Assembly (NCBI GenBank): GCA_019449415.1
Contig: JAGRPP010000023.1
Span: forward strand, 62,001 to 126,000
Reading direction: 5' to 3'
Length of the DNA stretch: 64,000 nucleotides
Source of the DNA: Geothrix sp.
GTDB lineage: Bacteria > Acidobacteriota > Holophagae > Holophagales > Holophagaceae
Shown in pieces: positions 17,073 to 25,710 of this stretch (position 1 is the first letter of the stretch; every line of letters begins with the position of its first letter). The position numbers and the translations under genes are program-made. The notes under the pieces were generated by a model. The model was not told where the DNA came from and ran no database searches. It saw only the letters and a list, made by a program, of their open reading frames with translations.

Positions 17073-18602
17073 ATGCACCACGAACGCATTGCGATCATCG
17101 ACTACGGCAGCCAGTACACGCGGCTCATCACCCGGCGGCTGCGGGAGCTGGGGGCTTTCGGGCTCGTCTACAACTCCGGCACCACGGCGTCGGAGATCGC
17201 CGGGGCGGACCTCAAGGGCGTGATCCTGTCAGGTGGGCCGAATTCGGTGCTGGAGCCCGGCGCGCCAGACCTGGACCCGGCCATCCTCGAGCTCGGCGTG
17301 CCGATCCTGGGGATCTGCTACGGCCAGCAGCTCCTGGCCCGCAACCTGGGCGGCCAGCTGCATCGATCCACCAGCCGCGAGTACGGCAAGGCCGAGATCC
17401 AGGCCATGCCCGAGCACTCCATGCTCTTCGCGGGGCTGCCCCACGCCCAGCAGGTGTGGATGAGCCACGGTGACCATGTGGAAGCCGCGCCGGCCGGCTT
17501 CACGGTCACGGCGAAAACCCCCAGCGTGCCCGTGGCGGCCATGGAAGATCCGAAGCGCGGGATCTACTGCCTCCAGTTCCACCCGGAGGTCACCCACAGC
17601 ACCCAGGGCACGCCCCTGCTGCTGAACTTCCTCCGGCACTGCGGCATGAGCCTGGACTGGAACGCCGGCAACTTCATCGAGGAGAAGGTGAAGGCCATCC
17701 GCGAGCAGGTGGGGCAGGGCACGGTGGTGCTGGGCCTCAGCGGCGGCGTGGACTCCAGCGTGGCGGCCCTGCTGCTGCACAAGGCCATCGGAAAGCAGCT
17801 GACCTGCGTGTTCGTGGACCACGGTCTCATGCGCAAAGACGAGATGAAGCAGGTGCAGGCCTACTTCGCGCCTTTCGAGCTCAATGTGATCTGGGTCGAT
17901 GCCTCCGAGGAGTTCCTGGGCGCCCTGGCGGGTGTCACCGATCCCGAGCAGAAGCGGAAGATCATCGGCGGCAAGTTCATCGAGGTCTTCGAGCGCGAAG
18001 CCGGCAAGGTGAAGGCCGACTTCCTGGGCCAGGGCACCACCTACCCGGATGTCATCGAATCCAGCGGCATCGGCGGGGCCATCCTGGTGAAGTCCCACCA
18101 CAATGTGGGCGGCCTGCCGGAGCGCATGAAGCTGAAGCTGGTGGAGCCCCTGCGCGAGTTGTTCAAGGATGAGGTGCGGGCCACGGGTCTGGCGCTGGGC
18201 CTGCCGGAAGAAATGAACCAGCGGCACCCCTTCCCGGGGCCGGGCCTCGCCGTGCGCCTGCCGGGCGCCATCACCCGCGAGCGGGCGACCATCCTCCAGA
18301 ACGCCGACGCCATCTTCATGCAGGAACTGAAGGAGAGCGGCTGGTACCGCAAGACCAGCCAGGCCTTCGCGGTGCTGCTGCCGGTACAGACCGTGGGCAT
18401 CATGGGCGACGAGCGCACCTTCGAGTGGATGTGCGCCCTCCGCGCCGTGACCAGCGAGGACTTCATGACCGCCGACTGGGCGCGCCTGCCCCACGAACTG
18501 CTGGATCGCATCGCCCAGCGCATCGTCCGCGAAGTGAAGGGCATCAACCGCGTGGTCTACGACATCACCTCCAAGCCCCCGGCGACCATCGAATACGAAT
18601 GA
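17073..18602 (+). CDS. guaA: GMP synthase (glutamine-hydrolysing)
   Basis: Converts XMP to GMP with glutamine and ATP. The 509 residues show the class I glutamine amidotransferase domain first (nucleophile Cys in GICYGQQLLA, His-Glu in LQFHPEVTHS), then the ATP-pyrophosphatase domain with PP-loop GLSGGVDSSVAALL, and the C-terminal dimerisation domain ending KPPATIEYE. GAGG lies 5 bases before the ATG. It is flanked on both sides by TTAACCGC repeats. Single-gene unit by spacing; it could be read through from glyS. Confidence 0.97.
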   Translation: MHHERIAIIDYGSQYTRLITRRLRELGAFGLVYNSGTTASEIAGADLKGVILSGGPNSVLEPGAPDLDPAILELGVPILGICYGQQLLARNLGGQLHRSTSREYGKAEIQAMPEHSMLFAGLPHAQQVWMSHGDHVEAAPAGFTVTAKTPSVPVAAMEDPKRGIYCLQFHPEVTHSTQGTPLLLNFLRHCGMSLDWNAGNFIEEKVKAIREQVGQGTVVLGLSGGVDSSVAALLLHKAIGKQLTCVFVDHGLMRKDEMKQVQAYFAPFELNVIWVDASEEFLGALAGVTDPEQKRKIIGGKFIEVFEREAGKVKADFLGQGTTYPDVIESSGIGGAILVKSHHNVGGLPERMKLKLVEPLRELFKDEVRATGLALGLPEEMNQRHPFPGPGLAVRLPGAITRERATILQNADAIFMQELKESGWYRKTSQAFAVLLPVQTVGIMGDERTFEWMCALRAVTSEDFMTADWARLPHELLDRIAQRIVREVKGINRVVYDITSKPPATIEYE

Positions 18603-18605
18603 TCG

Positions 18606-18628
18606 TTAACCGCGTCCTCTGCGGTGAA
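18606..18628. repeat. short TTAACCGC inverted repeat after guaA
   Basis: TTAACCGC at 18606-18613 pairs with GCGGTGAA at 18621-18628 with one mismatch, around GTCCTCT. The right part reads CCGCAGAGGACGC on the minus strand, so it looks like a shortened copy of the element at 16979-17052. It begins 4 bases after the guaA stop. Confidence 0.55.
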
Positions 18629-18648
18629 TGTTTTTTGTCCGGATAACC

Positions 18649-19095
18649 ATGGCCAAGCGCAACGAACCCGTCCGCAAGTCGGTGAAGGACACCCTGGAGG
18701 ACCTGCTGGCGGGTCATCGGGAGGCGGCCTTCAGCGGCCCCGAGTCCGCCCTGAAGTACCTGCGTCGGACTTTCGAAAGCCAGGCCAGCCTGCCCAACGC
18801 GGTCAAGGGCATTGCCTACGACCTGATGGCCGAGGCCCAGGCCCAGTGCGGCCAGTGGGAGGCCTGTGTCGAATCCGTGGGCCAGGCGCTGGGCTACCTG
18901 GCCGACCTGGAGGCCGCCTTCCCCCACGAATACCGGCGGCTGCTGGAGGGGATGACCTGCTTCGAGCGGGGCATCCAGGCCCAGAGCGAGCTGGGGGATT
19001 TCCACGCCGCCCTGGAGCTCTGCGAGCGGGCCATCGTCCTCGACCTGGGCGCCCACTACACGGCCAAGCGCGATTCCCTGGAATGGGCCCGCTGA
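18649..19095 (+). CDS. hypothetical TPR-like protein
   Basis: A 148-residue soluble protein starting MAKRNEPVRKSVKDTLEDLL. The pattern of paired helices with Ala/Leu at regular spacing (AVKGIAYDLMAEAQAQCGQW, then FHAALELCERAIVLDLG) suggests two or three tetratricopeptide-like units, which bind other proteins. I do not recognise a family. The ATG at 18649 is chosen because the open frame upstream to 18628 is only repeat-derived sequence. It follows guaA by 46 bases and is followed by a strong terminator, so it may be co-transcribed with guaA. Confidence 0.65.
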   Translation: MAKRNEPVRKSVKDTLEDLLAGHREAAFSGPESALKYLRRTFESQASLPNAVKGIAYDLMAEAQAQCGQWEACVESVGQALGYLADLEAAFPHEYRRLLEGMTCFERGIQAQSELGDFHAALELCERAIVLDLGAHYTAKRDSLEWAR

Positions 19096-19127
19096 GTCTT
19101 GGGTTCGGCCACAAAATCAAAGACGGG

Positions 19128-19153
19128 CCCGGATGAGGTTATCCGGGTTTTTT
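19128..19153 (+). terminator. rho-independent terminator
   Basis: CCCGGAT at 19128-19134 pairs perfectly with ATCCGGG at 19141-19147 around GAGGTT and is followed by six T residues. It ends the guaA/TPR-like transcript and separates it from the HD-GYP regulator. Confidence 0.85.
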
Positions 19154-19225
19154 CTGCCTGTGCGATGATTTCCGACGACAGTCATCCATCCAAGGGGCCG
19201 CTGGGCAGGGAGTCAGGGGAGGCGC

Positions 19226-20308
19226 ATGGGCGAAGAGATCCAGGTGGTGCCGGGGCGGGTCCGCATCCTGATCGTGGATGACCTGCCCATCATCCGCCTC
19301 TCCCTCCAGCGCATCCTCACCAAGGCCGGCTATCACTGCCGGGATGCAGAGGATGTCCCCCATGCGCTGCGGGCCCTCGAAGAGGAGCCTGCCGATCTGG
19401 TGCTCTGCGACATCCAGATGCCGGGAGCCTCGGGACTGGACCTGGTCAAGGCCCTCCAGCCGCAGATCCCGGAGATCTCCGTGCTGATGGTGAGTTCCAT
19501 GGAAGATGCGGAAACGGCCATCGAGTGCCTGCAGCAGGGGGCCTTCGGGTATGTGCTGAAGCCCTTCCAGCCCCGGGAGATCCTGGTGCAGGTCAATGCG
19601 GCCCTGCGCCGCCGGATGCTGGAGATCGCCTTCCGCGACCGCGAGGCCCAGCTCGCCCAGAAGGTGCGGGAGCAGACCCTGGAAATCCGCGCCTCCCGCG
19701 AGGAGATCGCCCTCCGCCTCATCGCGGCAACCGAGCACCGCGACAACGAGACGGGCATGCATGTCCGCCGCATCGGCCTCTATGCGGCGGAGATGGCGCG
19801 GCTGCTGGGCTGGGACCACCAGGGCATCGACACCATCCAATCCGCCGCCCCCATGCACGACATCGGCAAGATCGGCGTGCCCGACGCCATCCTCCAGAAG
19901 CCGGGCTCCCTGGATGAGGGGGAATGGGTTGCCATGAAGCGGCACACCAGCATGGGTGCGGCCATCCTCAAGGGCTCGACGGTGCCCTTCATCCAGATGG
20001 GCGCGCGCATCGCCATCGGCCACCACGAGAAGTGGGACGGCACGGGCTACCCGAAGGGCTTGAAGGGCGAGGCCATCCCCATGGAGGCGCGCATCACGAC
20101 GCTGGTGGATGTCTACGATGCGGCCAGCAGCCGCCGCCACTACAAGGACTCCTGGCCCGAGGACCAGGTCATCGAGTTGATCCGGAAGGGGCGCGGTGTC
20201 CATTTCGATCCGCGGCTGGTGGACTTGTTCCTGGCGAACCTGGAGAAGTTCCGGGCCATCCTCGAGGCGAACCCCGACGAGGCCCCGGACGAGGATCCGG
20301 GGATCTGA
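19226..20308 (+). CDS. HD-GYP response regulator (probable cyclic-di-GMP phosphodiesterase)
   Basis: A 360-residue two-domain regulator. The receiver (about 11-130) has Asp62 in VLCDIQMPG and Lys in LKPFQ. A coiled-coil linker leads to an HD-GYP domain (about 170-340) with HRDNETGMHVRR, His211-Asp212 in MHDIGKIG, HHEKWDGTGYPKGL (GYP at 274-276) and the late DVYDA. HD-GYP domains hydrolyse cyclic di-GMP; all metal-site motifs look intact. GGGAGG precedes the ATG. No kinase gene adjoins it. It stands alone between a terminator and the convergent NrfD operon. Confidence 0.92.
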   Translation: MGEEIQVVPGRVRILIVDDLPIIRLSLQRILTKAGYHCRDAEDVPHALRALEEEPADLVLCDIQMPGASGLDLVKALQPQIPEISVLMVSSMEDAETAIECLQQGAFGYVLKPFQPREILVQVNAALRRRMLEIAFRDREAQLAQKVREQTLEIRASREEIALRLIAATEHRDNETGMHVRRIGLYAAEMARLLGWDHQGIDTIQSAAPMHDIGKIGVPDAILQKPGSLDEGEWVAMKRHTSMGAAILKGSTVPFIQMGARIAIGHHEKWDGTGYPKGLKGEAIPMEARITTLVDVYDAASSRRHYKDSWPEDQVIELIRKGRGVHFDPRLVDLFLANLEKFRAILEANPDEAPDEDPGI

Positions 20309-20334
20309 CCCGTGGCGAGGGCCGATGGGCGGGT

Positions 20335-21585
20335 TCAGATCGGGTCGGCCTCCGGCGCGTCAAGGGGCTTCCGTCCCCGGGTGAGGGTGAACTCGCCCAG
20401 CATCATGGGTACGGCGGCCTTGAGCATGAGCGTGAAGACCAGGAAGCCGATGGCGAAGATGCCGGCGGCCACGGCGACCTCCGTGTAGGAGGGGCGGTAG
20501 ACATAGATCTCCCCCAGCGCATCCGGCGTGAGGCCGGGGATGATGAGCCCCATGCCCTTCTCGATGTAGACGCTGGCGTAGATCAGGACACAACCCAAGT
20601 TGAGCAATGTCCAGTTGGTGCGGAACCGGGGCACGAGGAACAGGATGAAAGCGGCCAGTCCGCAGAGGATCGAGGCCCAGGCGAAGGGCACCAGGGTGGT
20701 GTGGCCCTTGAGGCCGAACAGCAGGTACTGGAAGTACACCATGTGCTCAGTGCCGGAGTAGAGCTCCTTGAAGGCCTCGGCGGCCGTCAGGAACAGGTTG
20801 AAGCCCATGGTGTAGGCCATCAGCTCCGCGATCTTGAAGATGGCCTCGTCCTTGATGCTGAGCTTGGTGGTCTTCCGCAATACCTGGAGAAGGATGAGGA
20901 GGATGGCGGGCCCCGAGCAGAAGGCGGACGCCAGGAACCGCGGCGCGAGGATGGCGGAGTTCCAGAAGGGCCGCGCCGCCAGGCCGTTGTAGAGGTAGGC
21001 CGTCACGGTGTGGATGCTCACGGCCATGGGAATGGAGAGCAGCACGAGGGGAAGCACGAGCTTCTTCACATAGTGCCGGTCGGTGTAGGCGCAGAAGAGC
21101 AGGTAGGTGACCACGAACCAGTTGAGGAGAAGGTAGAGGTTCAGCACGATCACATCCCAGGCCAGCATGGACTGGGGCCAGTTCAGGCGGCCCACCAGCG
21201 GGATGATGTGCCAGAAACGGTCCGGCCGGCCGATGTCCACCATCACGAAGCCCAGGCACATGATGAGGGCGCTGATGGCCAGCATCTCGCCAAGGATGGT
21301 GATCTCCTTGATGGGCTCCCAGTCGTAGACATAGGCCGGGATGACCAGCATGATGGCCGCCGCGGCCACCCCCACCAGGAAGGTGAAGTTGCCGATGTAG
21401 AAGCCCCAGGACACCTGGTCCCGCATCCGCGTGACGATGAGGCCGTCGTTCACCTGGCCGATGTAGGCGCCGGTGCCGATGGCGATGAGCAGCAGCAGGA
21501 AGCCGATCCAGGCGTAGTAGTAGCGGTTGCCCCGGGTGATGAGCCGGAGCGTGTCGGTGATGAACTGCCAGAAGTTCCGCAGCAT
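20335..21585 (-). CDS. NrfD-family membrane subunit of a quinone oxidoreductase
   Basis: A 416-residue integral membrane protein with about ten hydrophobic helices, of the NrfD/PsrC/DsrP/HmcC type. Such subunits exchange electrons between menaquinone and a periplasmic ferredoxin-like partner. Recognisable stretches include RDQVSWGFYIGNFTFLVGVA, VDIGRPDRFWHI and SIHTVTAYLYN. It is the last gene of a leftward four-gene operon, 4 bases after the four-cluster ferredoxin gene. Length and context are closer to DsrP/HmcC-like subunits than to short NrfD. Substrate side unknown. Confidence 0.88.
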   Translation of the reverse strand: MLRNFWQFITDTLRLITRGNRYYYAWIGFLLLLIAIGTGAYIGQVNDGLIVTRMRDQVSWGFYIGNFTFLVGVAAAAIMLVIPAYVYDWEPIKEITILGEMLAISALIMCLGFVMVDIGRPDRFWHIIPLVGRLNWPQSMLAWDVIVLNLYLLLNWFVVTYLLFCAYTDRHYVKKLVLPLVLLSIPMAVSIHTVTAYLYNGLAARPFWNSAILAPRFLASAFCSGPAILLILLQVLRKTTKLSIKDEAIFKIAELMAYTMGFNLFLTAAEAFKELYSGTEHMVYFQYLLFGLKGHTTLVPFAWASILCGLAAFILFLVPRFRTNWTLLNLGCVLIYASVYIEKGMGLIIPGLTPDALGEIYVYRPSYTEVAVAAGIFAIGFLVFTLMLKAAVPMMLGEFTLTRGRKPLDAPEADPI

Positions 21586-21589
21586 GGCC

Positions 21590-22522
21590 TCAGACTCCGT
21601 AGAAGTAGAAGAAGTTGGGTTGAGTGTTCAGTTCTTCCTTGAGCTTGAAGACACGCTTGTTTTCGAGGACATAGCGGATCTCGCTGGTCTTGTCGAGCAG
21701 GTTGCCGAACTTGCGCGAGCCCGTGGGGCAGATCTCCACGCAGGCCGGGTAGAGGCCCTTGCGGGTGCGCTGGATGCAGAAGGTGCACTTCTCGACGACG
21801 CCCTTGGGCCGCGGGCGGTTGCCGAGGTAGTGGGTGTCGGGATTGACCTGGTCCGGGGGCAGGTTCGGCTCGCCCCAGTTGAAGTGGCGGGCGCCGTAGG
21901 GGCAGGCGGCCATGCAATAGCGGCAGCCGATGCACCAGTTGTAGTCCACGACCGTGATGCCGTCCTTCTCGCGCCAGGTGGCGCCCACGGGGCAGACCTT
22001 CACGCAGGGCGGCTTCTTGCACTGCTGGCACTGGACTGGCATGTAGAAGTGGCCTTCGCGGGGAACCTCCGCGGGATCGTAGTACTGTTCCGCGTGCTGG
22101 AGGTTGACGCCCTCCTCCTTCTCCAGTTCGAGGACGCGGATCCACTGCACCTCAGGGCTCCGCGACTGGTTGTTCTCCTTCACGCAGGCGTGGACGCAGC
22201 GGCGGCAGCCGATGCAGCGGCTGAGATCCAGCGCGTAGCCGAAGATCACTCCGGGCAGGGGCGCCGTGGTGGCGACCTTGACCTCACGGCCGTACTTCTC
22301 CTTGTACTCCTTCTCGAGGCGCGCGATGACCTCGCGGACTTCGTCCTTGGATAGTTCACGGAAGTTGTGCTGGAGGAACTCTTCGTGGCTGAGCTTCCCG
22401 CACCCCGTGAGGGCCGTCGCCACAGCGGCCACGGCCGTGCCGAGAAACTCGCGGCGGCTGCCACCGCCCGAGGCGGAAGAGGCGCAGCCCTCGGCGGGCT
22501 GGATGGGTTCATGGGCCGTCAT
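21590..22522 (-). CDS. Tat-exported four-cluster ferredoxin subunit (NrfC/DsrO-like)
   Basis: A 310-residue iron-sulphur protein passing electrons between the cytochrome and the NrfD subunit. A twin-arginine motif SRREFLG (22-28) and LTGC (38-41) suggest Tat export and perhaps a lipid anchor. Four cysteine groups for [4Fe-4S] clusters are visible: CIGCRRCVHAC, CQQCKKPPCVKVC, CIGCRYCMAAC and CTFC...CVEIC. The ATG at 22522 overlaps the cytochrome stop by 4 bases and follows GGAAGG. The frame is open upstream to 22810, but that part is antisense-like read-through of the cytochrome gene. Confidence 0.92.
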   Translation of the reverse strand: MTAHEPIQPAEGCASSASGGGSRREFLGTAVAAVATALTGCGKLSHEEFLQHNFRELSKDEVREVIARLEKEYKEKYGREVKVATTAPLPGVIFGYALDLSRCIGCRRCVHACVKENNQSRSPEVQWIRVLELEKEEGVNLQHAEQYYDPAEVPREGHFYMPVQCQQCKKPPCVKVCPVGATWREKDGITVVDYNWCIGCRYCMAACPYGARHFNWGEPNLPPDQVNPDTHYLGNRPRPKGVVEKCTFCIQRTRKGLYPACVEICPTGSRKFGNLLDKTSEIRYVLENKRVFKLKEELNTQPNFFYFYGV

Positions 22523-23106
22523 CGGGCACCCCCCTTCCGGGCTTGGATCTGTTCGGGCCGGGTGGGTGGAGGCATGGGCTTCAGCGCCTGGAACCGCGGC
22601 GAGTGGGGGTTGTGGCAATTCACGCAGAGCAGATACTGCTTGGCGCCGTTCCAGCTGCCGGTGCGCTTTCCGTGGACGCCCACGCGCCAGTCGCGGAACT
22701 TGTCGCCATGACACTGGCCGCAGAGCTGGTACGAGGTGTCGAACCCGATCCGCTCCCCGCTGGCGAGGCGCAGGTGGTCCCGGTTCGCCGGGTCGTGGCA
22801 GTCCAGGCACCAGCGGCTTTCCGGGCCGTGGTAGAGGACGATGTCCCCGTGCATGCCCGTGAGCTCCCGGCGCTGAGGGTTCACCTTCATGGACTTGCCG
22901 TCGTGGCAGGAGGAGCAGGGGAAGATGCCCTCGCTGAAGGGGGGCTTGGGCACCTGGATGCCCTCCTGGGCCACTGCGCTGGGCGGCGTCGGGCGGGGCG
23001 TTGATGGCGGAGCGGGAGGGTTCGCCAGGGCGGCCAGCCCCAGGATGACCAGGAGCCCCGCCGTCCGGGCGGGGGGCGAGAGGCGACGGAGCAGAAGTTC
23101 TTTCAT
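22519..23106 (-). CDS. tetrahaem c-type cytochrome
   Basis: A 195-residue secreted cytochrome. After a signal sequence (positive start KELLLRR, hydrophobic AGLLVILGLAALA) and a Pro-rich linker come four CxxCH haem sites: CSSCH (64-68), CLDCH (100-104), CGQCH (129-133) and CVNCH (161-165). Several extra His residues could be distal ligands. It should be a periplasmic electron carrier for the NrfD/ferredoxin pair downstream. Its ATG overlaps the DUF2339 stop by 4 bases and its stop overlaps the ferredoxin ATG by 4. Not a clear match to NrfB or to cytochrome c3 by spacing. Confidence 0.88.
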   Translation of the reverse strand: MKELLLRRLSPPARTAGLLVILGLAALANPPAPPSTPRPTPPSAVAQEGIQVPKPPFSEGIFPCSSCHDGKSMKVNPQRRELTGMHGDIVLYHGPESRWCLDCHDPANRDHLRLASGERIGFDTSYQLCGQCHGDKFRDWRVGVHGKRTGSWNGAKQYLLCVNCHNPHSPRFQALKPMPPPTRPEQIQARKGGAR

Positions 23107-24860
23107 CGGTTCACCTTCAGCAGGCGGGGCGCGAGGATGAGCGTCGTCCCGAAGAACATGAAGGCCAGGAAGAGGGTCAGCGGACGGCCCACGGCCAGGT
23201 CTTCGAACAGGAATTTCAGGGCGGTGAGGACGAGCATCGGGTAGACCAGCCACCGTAGCTCGAGGATGGGGAGCCGACGCCCGAGCCAGGCCAGGGCGAT
23301 GGCCAGGGCCGACAGCACCCCCGTGCGGGCGACGGCCAGGGTGCCGGTGTCGGAAGCACCCCGGGCGAACGCCCCGCAACAGCCCCAGATCACCAGCGCT
23401 CCGAAGCCCGCGGCGGCCAGCGCCCCGAGCACCAGCACGGGGGGCCGCATGCGGGCCGCGATGGGATCGGGGGGGCGACGCAGCAGGAACAGCGCCAGGG
23501 TGGCCGTCAGGGCCGCCAGGCTGGCGAGACCGGCGAGGGGCAGGCGGGCGGCGGCCCCGGCGGGATCGAGGAAGGCGCGGAACGACCAGAGGGCGAGCCC
23601 CGAGGCGGCGGATGAGGCGATGAGGTAGATCGCGCTCTGCAGGATGAGGACGGCCCTGCGCAGGCGCAGCCCTGCCAGCATGGCCGCCAGCCCCAGGACC
23701 CCGCTGAAGACGGCGAACAGGGGCAGCGGCAGGACGATGGGGCCCCCCAGCAGGAGGAAAATGAGGGCTAGGAAGGTGAAGAAGTTGAAATTGGCGCGCG
23801 TCTCCTCCTGATCCTCCGCAAAAGGGGCTGCGGCGGCGTAGCAGCCCATGCCCGCCAGCGAGACGCCGCCCCCGAGCAGGGCCGCGCCCGATCCCGAGGC
23901 CAGTGCGATGCGGACGGCGCCCCCGAAGCCCACCAGCAGCACGACGGCCGTCTGCACGGATTCAAAGACATTGACCACGCGACGCCGCTGAAGCATCCGC
24001 CCCGCGAAACTGCCGATGTAGAGGGCGGCCAGGGCCAGGGCCAGGACCATGGCACGGTTCGGGGAGATCCTGCGATAGGCCTCGGGCGGTCCCCCGGGCC
24101 AGGCGGCCAGCAGGACGAGGATCAGCACGCCGAGATCCGCGGCGAGGGCGGTGGGCCAGCGCAGGCCGTGCCACCGCCGCCCGTAGGTGAGCCACAGGGT
24201 CGCCACCCCCAGCAGGAGGAACGCCACGGCGAAGGGTTCGATGGCCTGGCGGATCGCCATCATGGCGAAGCCCGCCCCCAGGGAGGCGAAGGTCGCGGTC
24301 CAGATGATGGGCTGGAGATCCCGGCGCCAGGCCACGGCGCCATGCAGGCCGGTGACGGCGAGGAGGAGGAGAGCCGCGGGGCCGGGCGCCAGGATGCCGA
24401 ACCGGGTGGTCGATTCCACGATCAGCGGATAGGCGATGAGGATGGAGGCAAGGGCGTGGAAGGCTGCATCCAGGGGGTGCTTGCCGCGGTCGGCGAGCAG
24501 TGCCCAGGTCAGGGCGTAGCCCAGGCCCAACGCCACGCCCCAGCCGCGATGGAGGGTGCCCGCATCCACGAGGGCCCGGATGAAGGTGGCGCCACCCAGG
24601 ATGAGGCAGACGCGGCCGATGAGCCCCACGAAGTGAGTCGGGCTGGGCAGGGCGGGCGGGACCAGGGCGGGTTCCAGGGTGGGTTCCAGGACCAGGGCTG
24701 CCGGAATCCCGGGGTGGTCGGGCACCGAGGATTCCAGGGCGGAGACCCGGACCTCCAGGTGCCGGACCTGCTCCGCCAGGACAGCCAAGCGGACCTCGAG
24801 TGAACTCGACAGGCCTTCGGCTGCAGCGGGTTTGAGAGGGGAAACCTCGGTCATGGACAT
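23103..24860 (-). CDS. DUF2339-like polytopic membrane protein
   Basis: A 585-residue protein: an N-terminal coiled coil (LEVRLAVLAEQVRHLEVRVS), a Pro-rich spacer, then at least twelve hydrophobic helices with short loops, the layout of DUF2339 membrane proteins of unknown function. The ATG at 24860 follows AGAGGA by 7 bases; an in-frame ATG two codons on is also possible. It heads the operon and overlaps the tetrahaem cytochrome gene by 4 bases, which suggests a joint role in the membrane, unlike the usual orphan setting of this family. A role as a channel or assembly factor is only speculation. Confidence 0.75.
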   Translation of the reverse strand: MSMTEVSPLKPAAAEGLSSSLEVRLAVLAEQVRHLEVRVSALESSVPDHPGIPAALVLEPTLEPALVPPALPSPTHFVGLIGRVCLILGGATFIRALVDAGTLHRGWGVALGLGYALTWALLADRGKHPLDAAFHALASILIAYPLIVESTTRFGILAPGPAALLLLAVTGLHGAVAWRRDLQPIIWTATFASLGAGFAMMAIRQAIEPFAVAFLLLGVATLWLTYGRRWHGLRWPTALAADLGVLILVLLAAWPGGPPEAYRRISPNRAMVLALALAALYIGSFAGRMLQRRRVVNVFESVQTAVVLLVGFGGAVRIALASGSGAALLGGGVSLAGMGCYAAAAPFAEDQEETRANFNFFTFLALIFLLLGGPIVLPLPLFAVFSGVLGLAAMLAGLRLRRAVLILQSAIYLIASSAASGLALWSFRAFLDPAGAAARLPLAGLASLAALTATLALFLLRRPPDPIAARMRPPVLVLGALAAAGFGALVIWGCCGAFARGASDTGTLAVARTGVLSALAIALAWLGRRLPILELRWLVYPMLVLTALKFLFEDLAVGRPLTLFLAFMFFGTTLILAPRLLKVNR

Positions 24861-25149
24861 CGATTGTTCCTCTGAGGAGGTGGAATCGACTTTGGGTAGG
24901 GTGTTGGGCCTCCATGCCACGCCCCGGGGAGAGGAGCGTCAAGAAAAATAAAGACATTCCAAATAATGCATAAAGAAAACAATGAATGGTGTTAGCACAC
25001 CGTAGAGTCGGCGGTCTTCCACCGGGCGCTGGGGCCCTGTGAGAAAAACGATGGATACAGGTGGCCCGATGATCCGCCCGCAGGCGTGGGCATGTGCCGG
25101 TCGTCACAGTCCCGTGCCCAACCCGCTAGGCTGGAAGATCGGAGCCTCT
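24861..25149. promoter_or_regulatory. divergent intergenic region with AT-rich core
   Basis: This 289-base gap lies between the leftward DUF2339/cytochrome operon and the rightward phosphatase. Positions 24940-25010 are markedly AT-rich. On the minus strand TTGACG occurs near 24939-24944 but the -10 at 17 bases (TGGCAT) is poor. No gene or structured RNA is seen. The frame of the phosphatase is open back to 25039 but lacks a good ribosome site there. Confidence 0.4.
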
Positions 25150-25710
25150 ATGCCTGTGTTGCGCCATCGCCGCGGAATCCTCTTCGTCTGCCTGCTCGCC
25201 CTGGCGGTGAACCTGGGCGCCCAGGTTCTGACGCAGGACCTGACGGTGGTGCTGCTCCGCCACGCGGAGCGCCAATCGCTCTTCGATGCGGATTCGCCCC
25301 TGGCCGAGGCGGGCCTGCGCCGGGCCCAGGCCCTGGTGCCGCTGCTGGAGGGCTTCCGGCCCGCGGCGCTCTACACTTCGGACCTGCGGCGCACCCAGCA
25401 GACCCTCGCACCGCTGGCGGCGAAGCTCGGCATGGTCCCGCTGGTGCGGTCCAAGGACGGGAGCGAGGCCCTGGCCGCCGAGCTCCTGCGTGATCATCGG
25501 GGCCGCACGGTGATCGTGTGCTGGCACCACGACCTGGTGAAGAAGGTGGCCCGGGGGCTGGGCGTGAAAGGGCCCCTGCCCTACTGGACCCTTGATACCT
25601 ACGACCGCCTCTGGATCGTGCGGGTGTCTGCCCAGGGAGCGGTCTCGTTGGAGGAGCGGATCCAGGAGCCGTCAGCGCCAGCTGCCGCCGCGGCGGCCCA
25701 GGGCCGCTAG
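25150..25710 (+). CDS. secreted histidine-phosphatase-family protein
   Basis: A 186-residue member of the phosphoglycerate mutase-like (histidine phosphatase) superfamily. The signal sequence MPVLRHRRGILFVCLLALAV ends near LGAQ. The mature part begins with the catalytic TVVLLRHAERQ, keeps SPLAEAGLRRAQAL, the Arg-containing YTSDLRRTQQTLAPL and the second His in VIVCWHHDLV. It should be exported and hydrolyse a phosphoester. GGAG precedes the ATG at 25150 by 5 bases; an ATG at 25039 would hide the signal peptide. Its 3' end overlaps the convergent FAD gene by 39 bases. Confidence 0.82.
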   Translation: MPVLRHRRGILFVCLLALAVNLGAQVLTQDLTVVLLRHAERQSLFDADSPLAEAGLRRAQALVPLLEGFRPAALYTSDLRRTQQTLAPLAAKLGMVPLVRSKDGSEALAAELLRDHRGRTVIVCWHHDLVKKVARGLGVKGPLPYWTLDTYDRLWIVRVSAQGAVSLEERIQEPSAPAAAAAAQGR

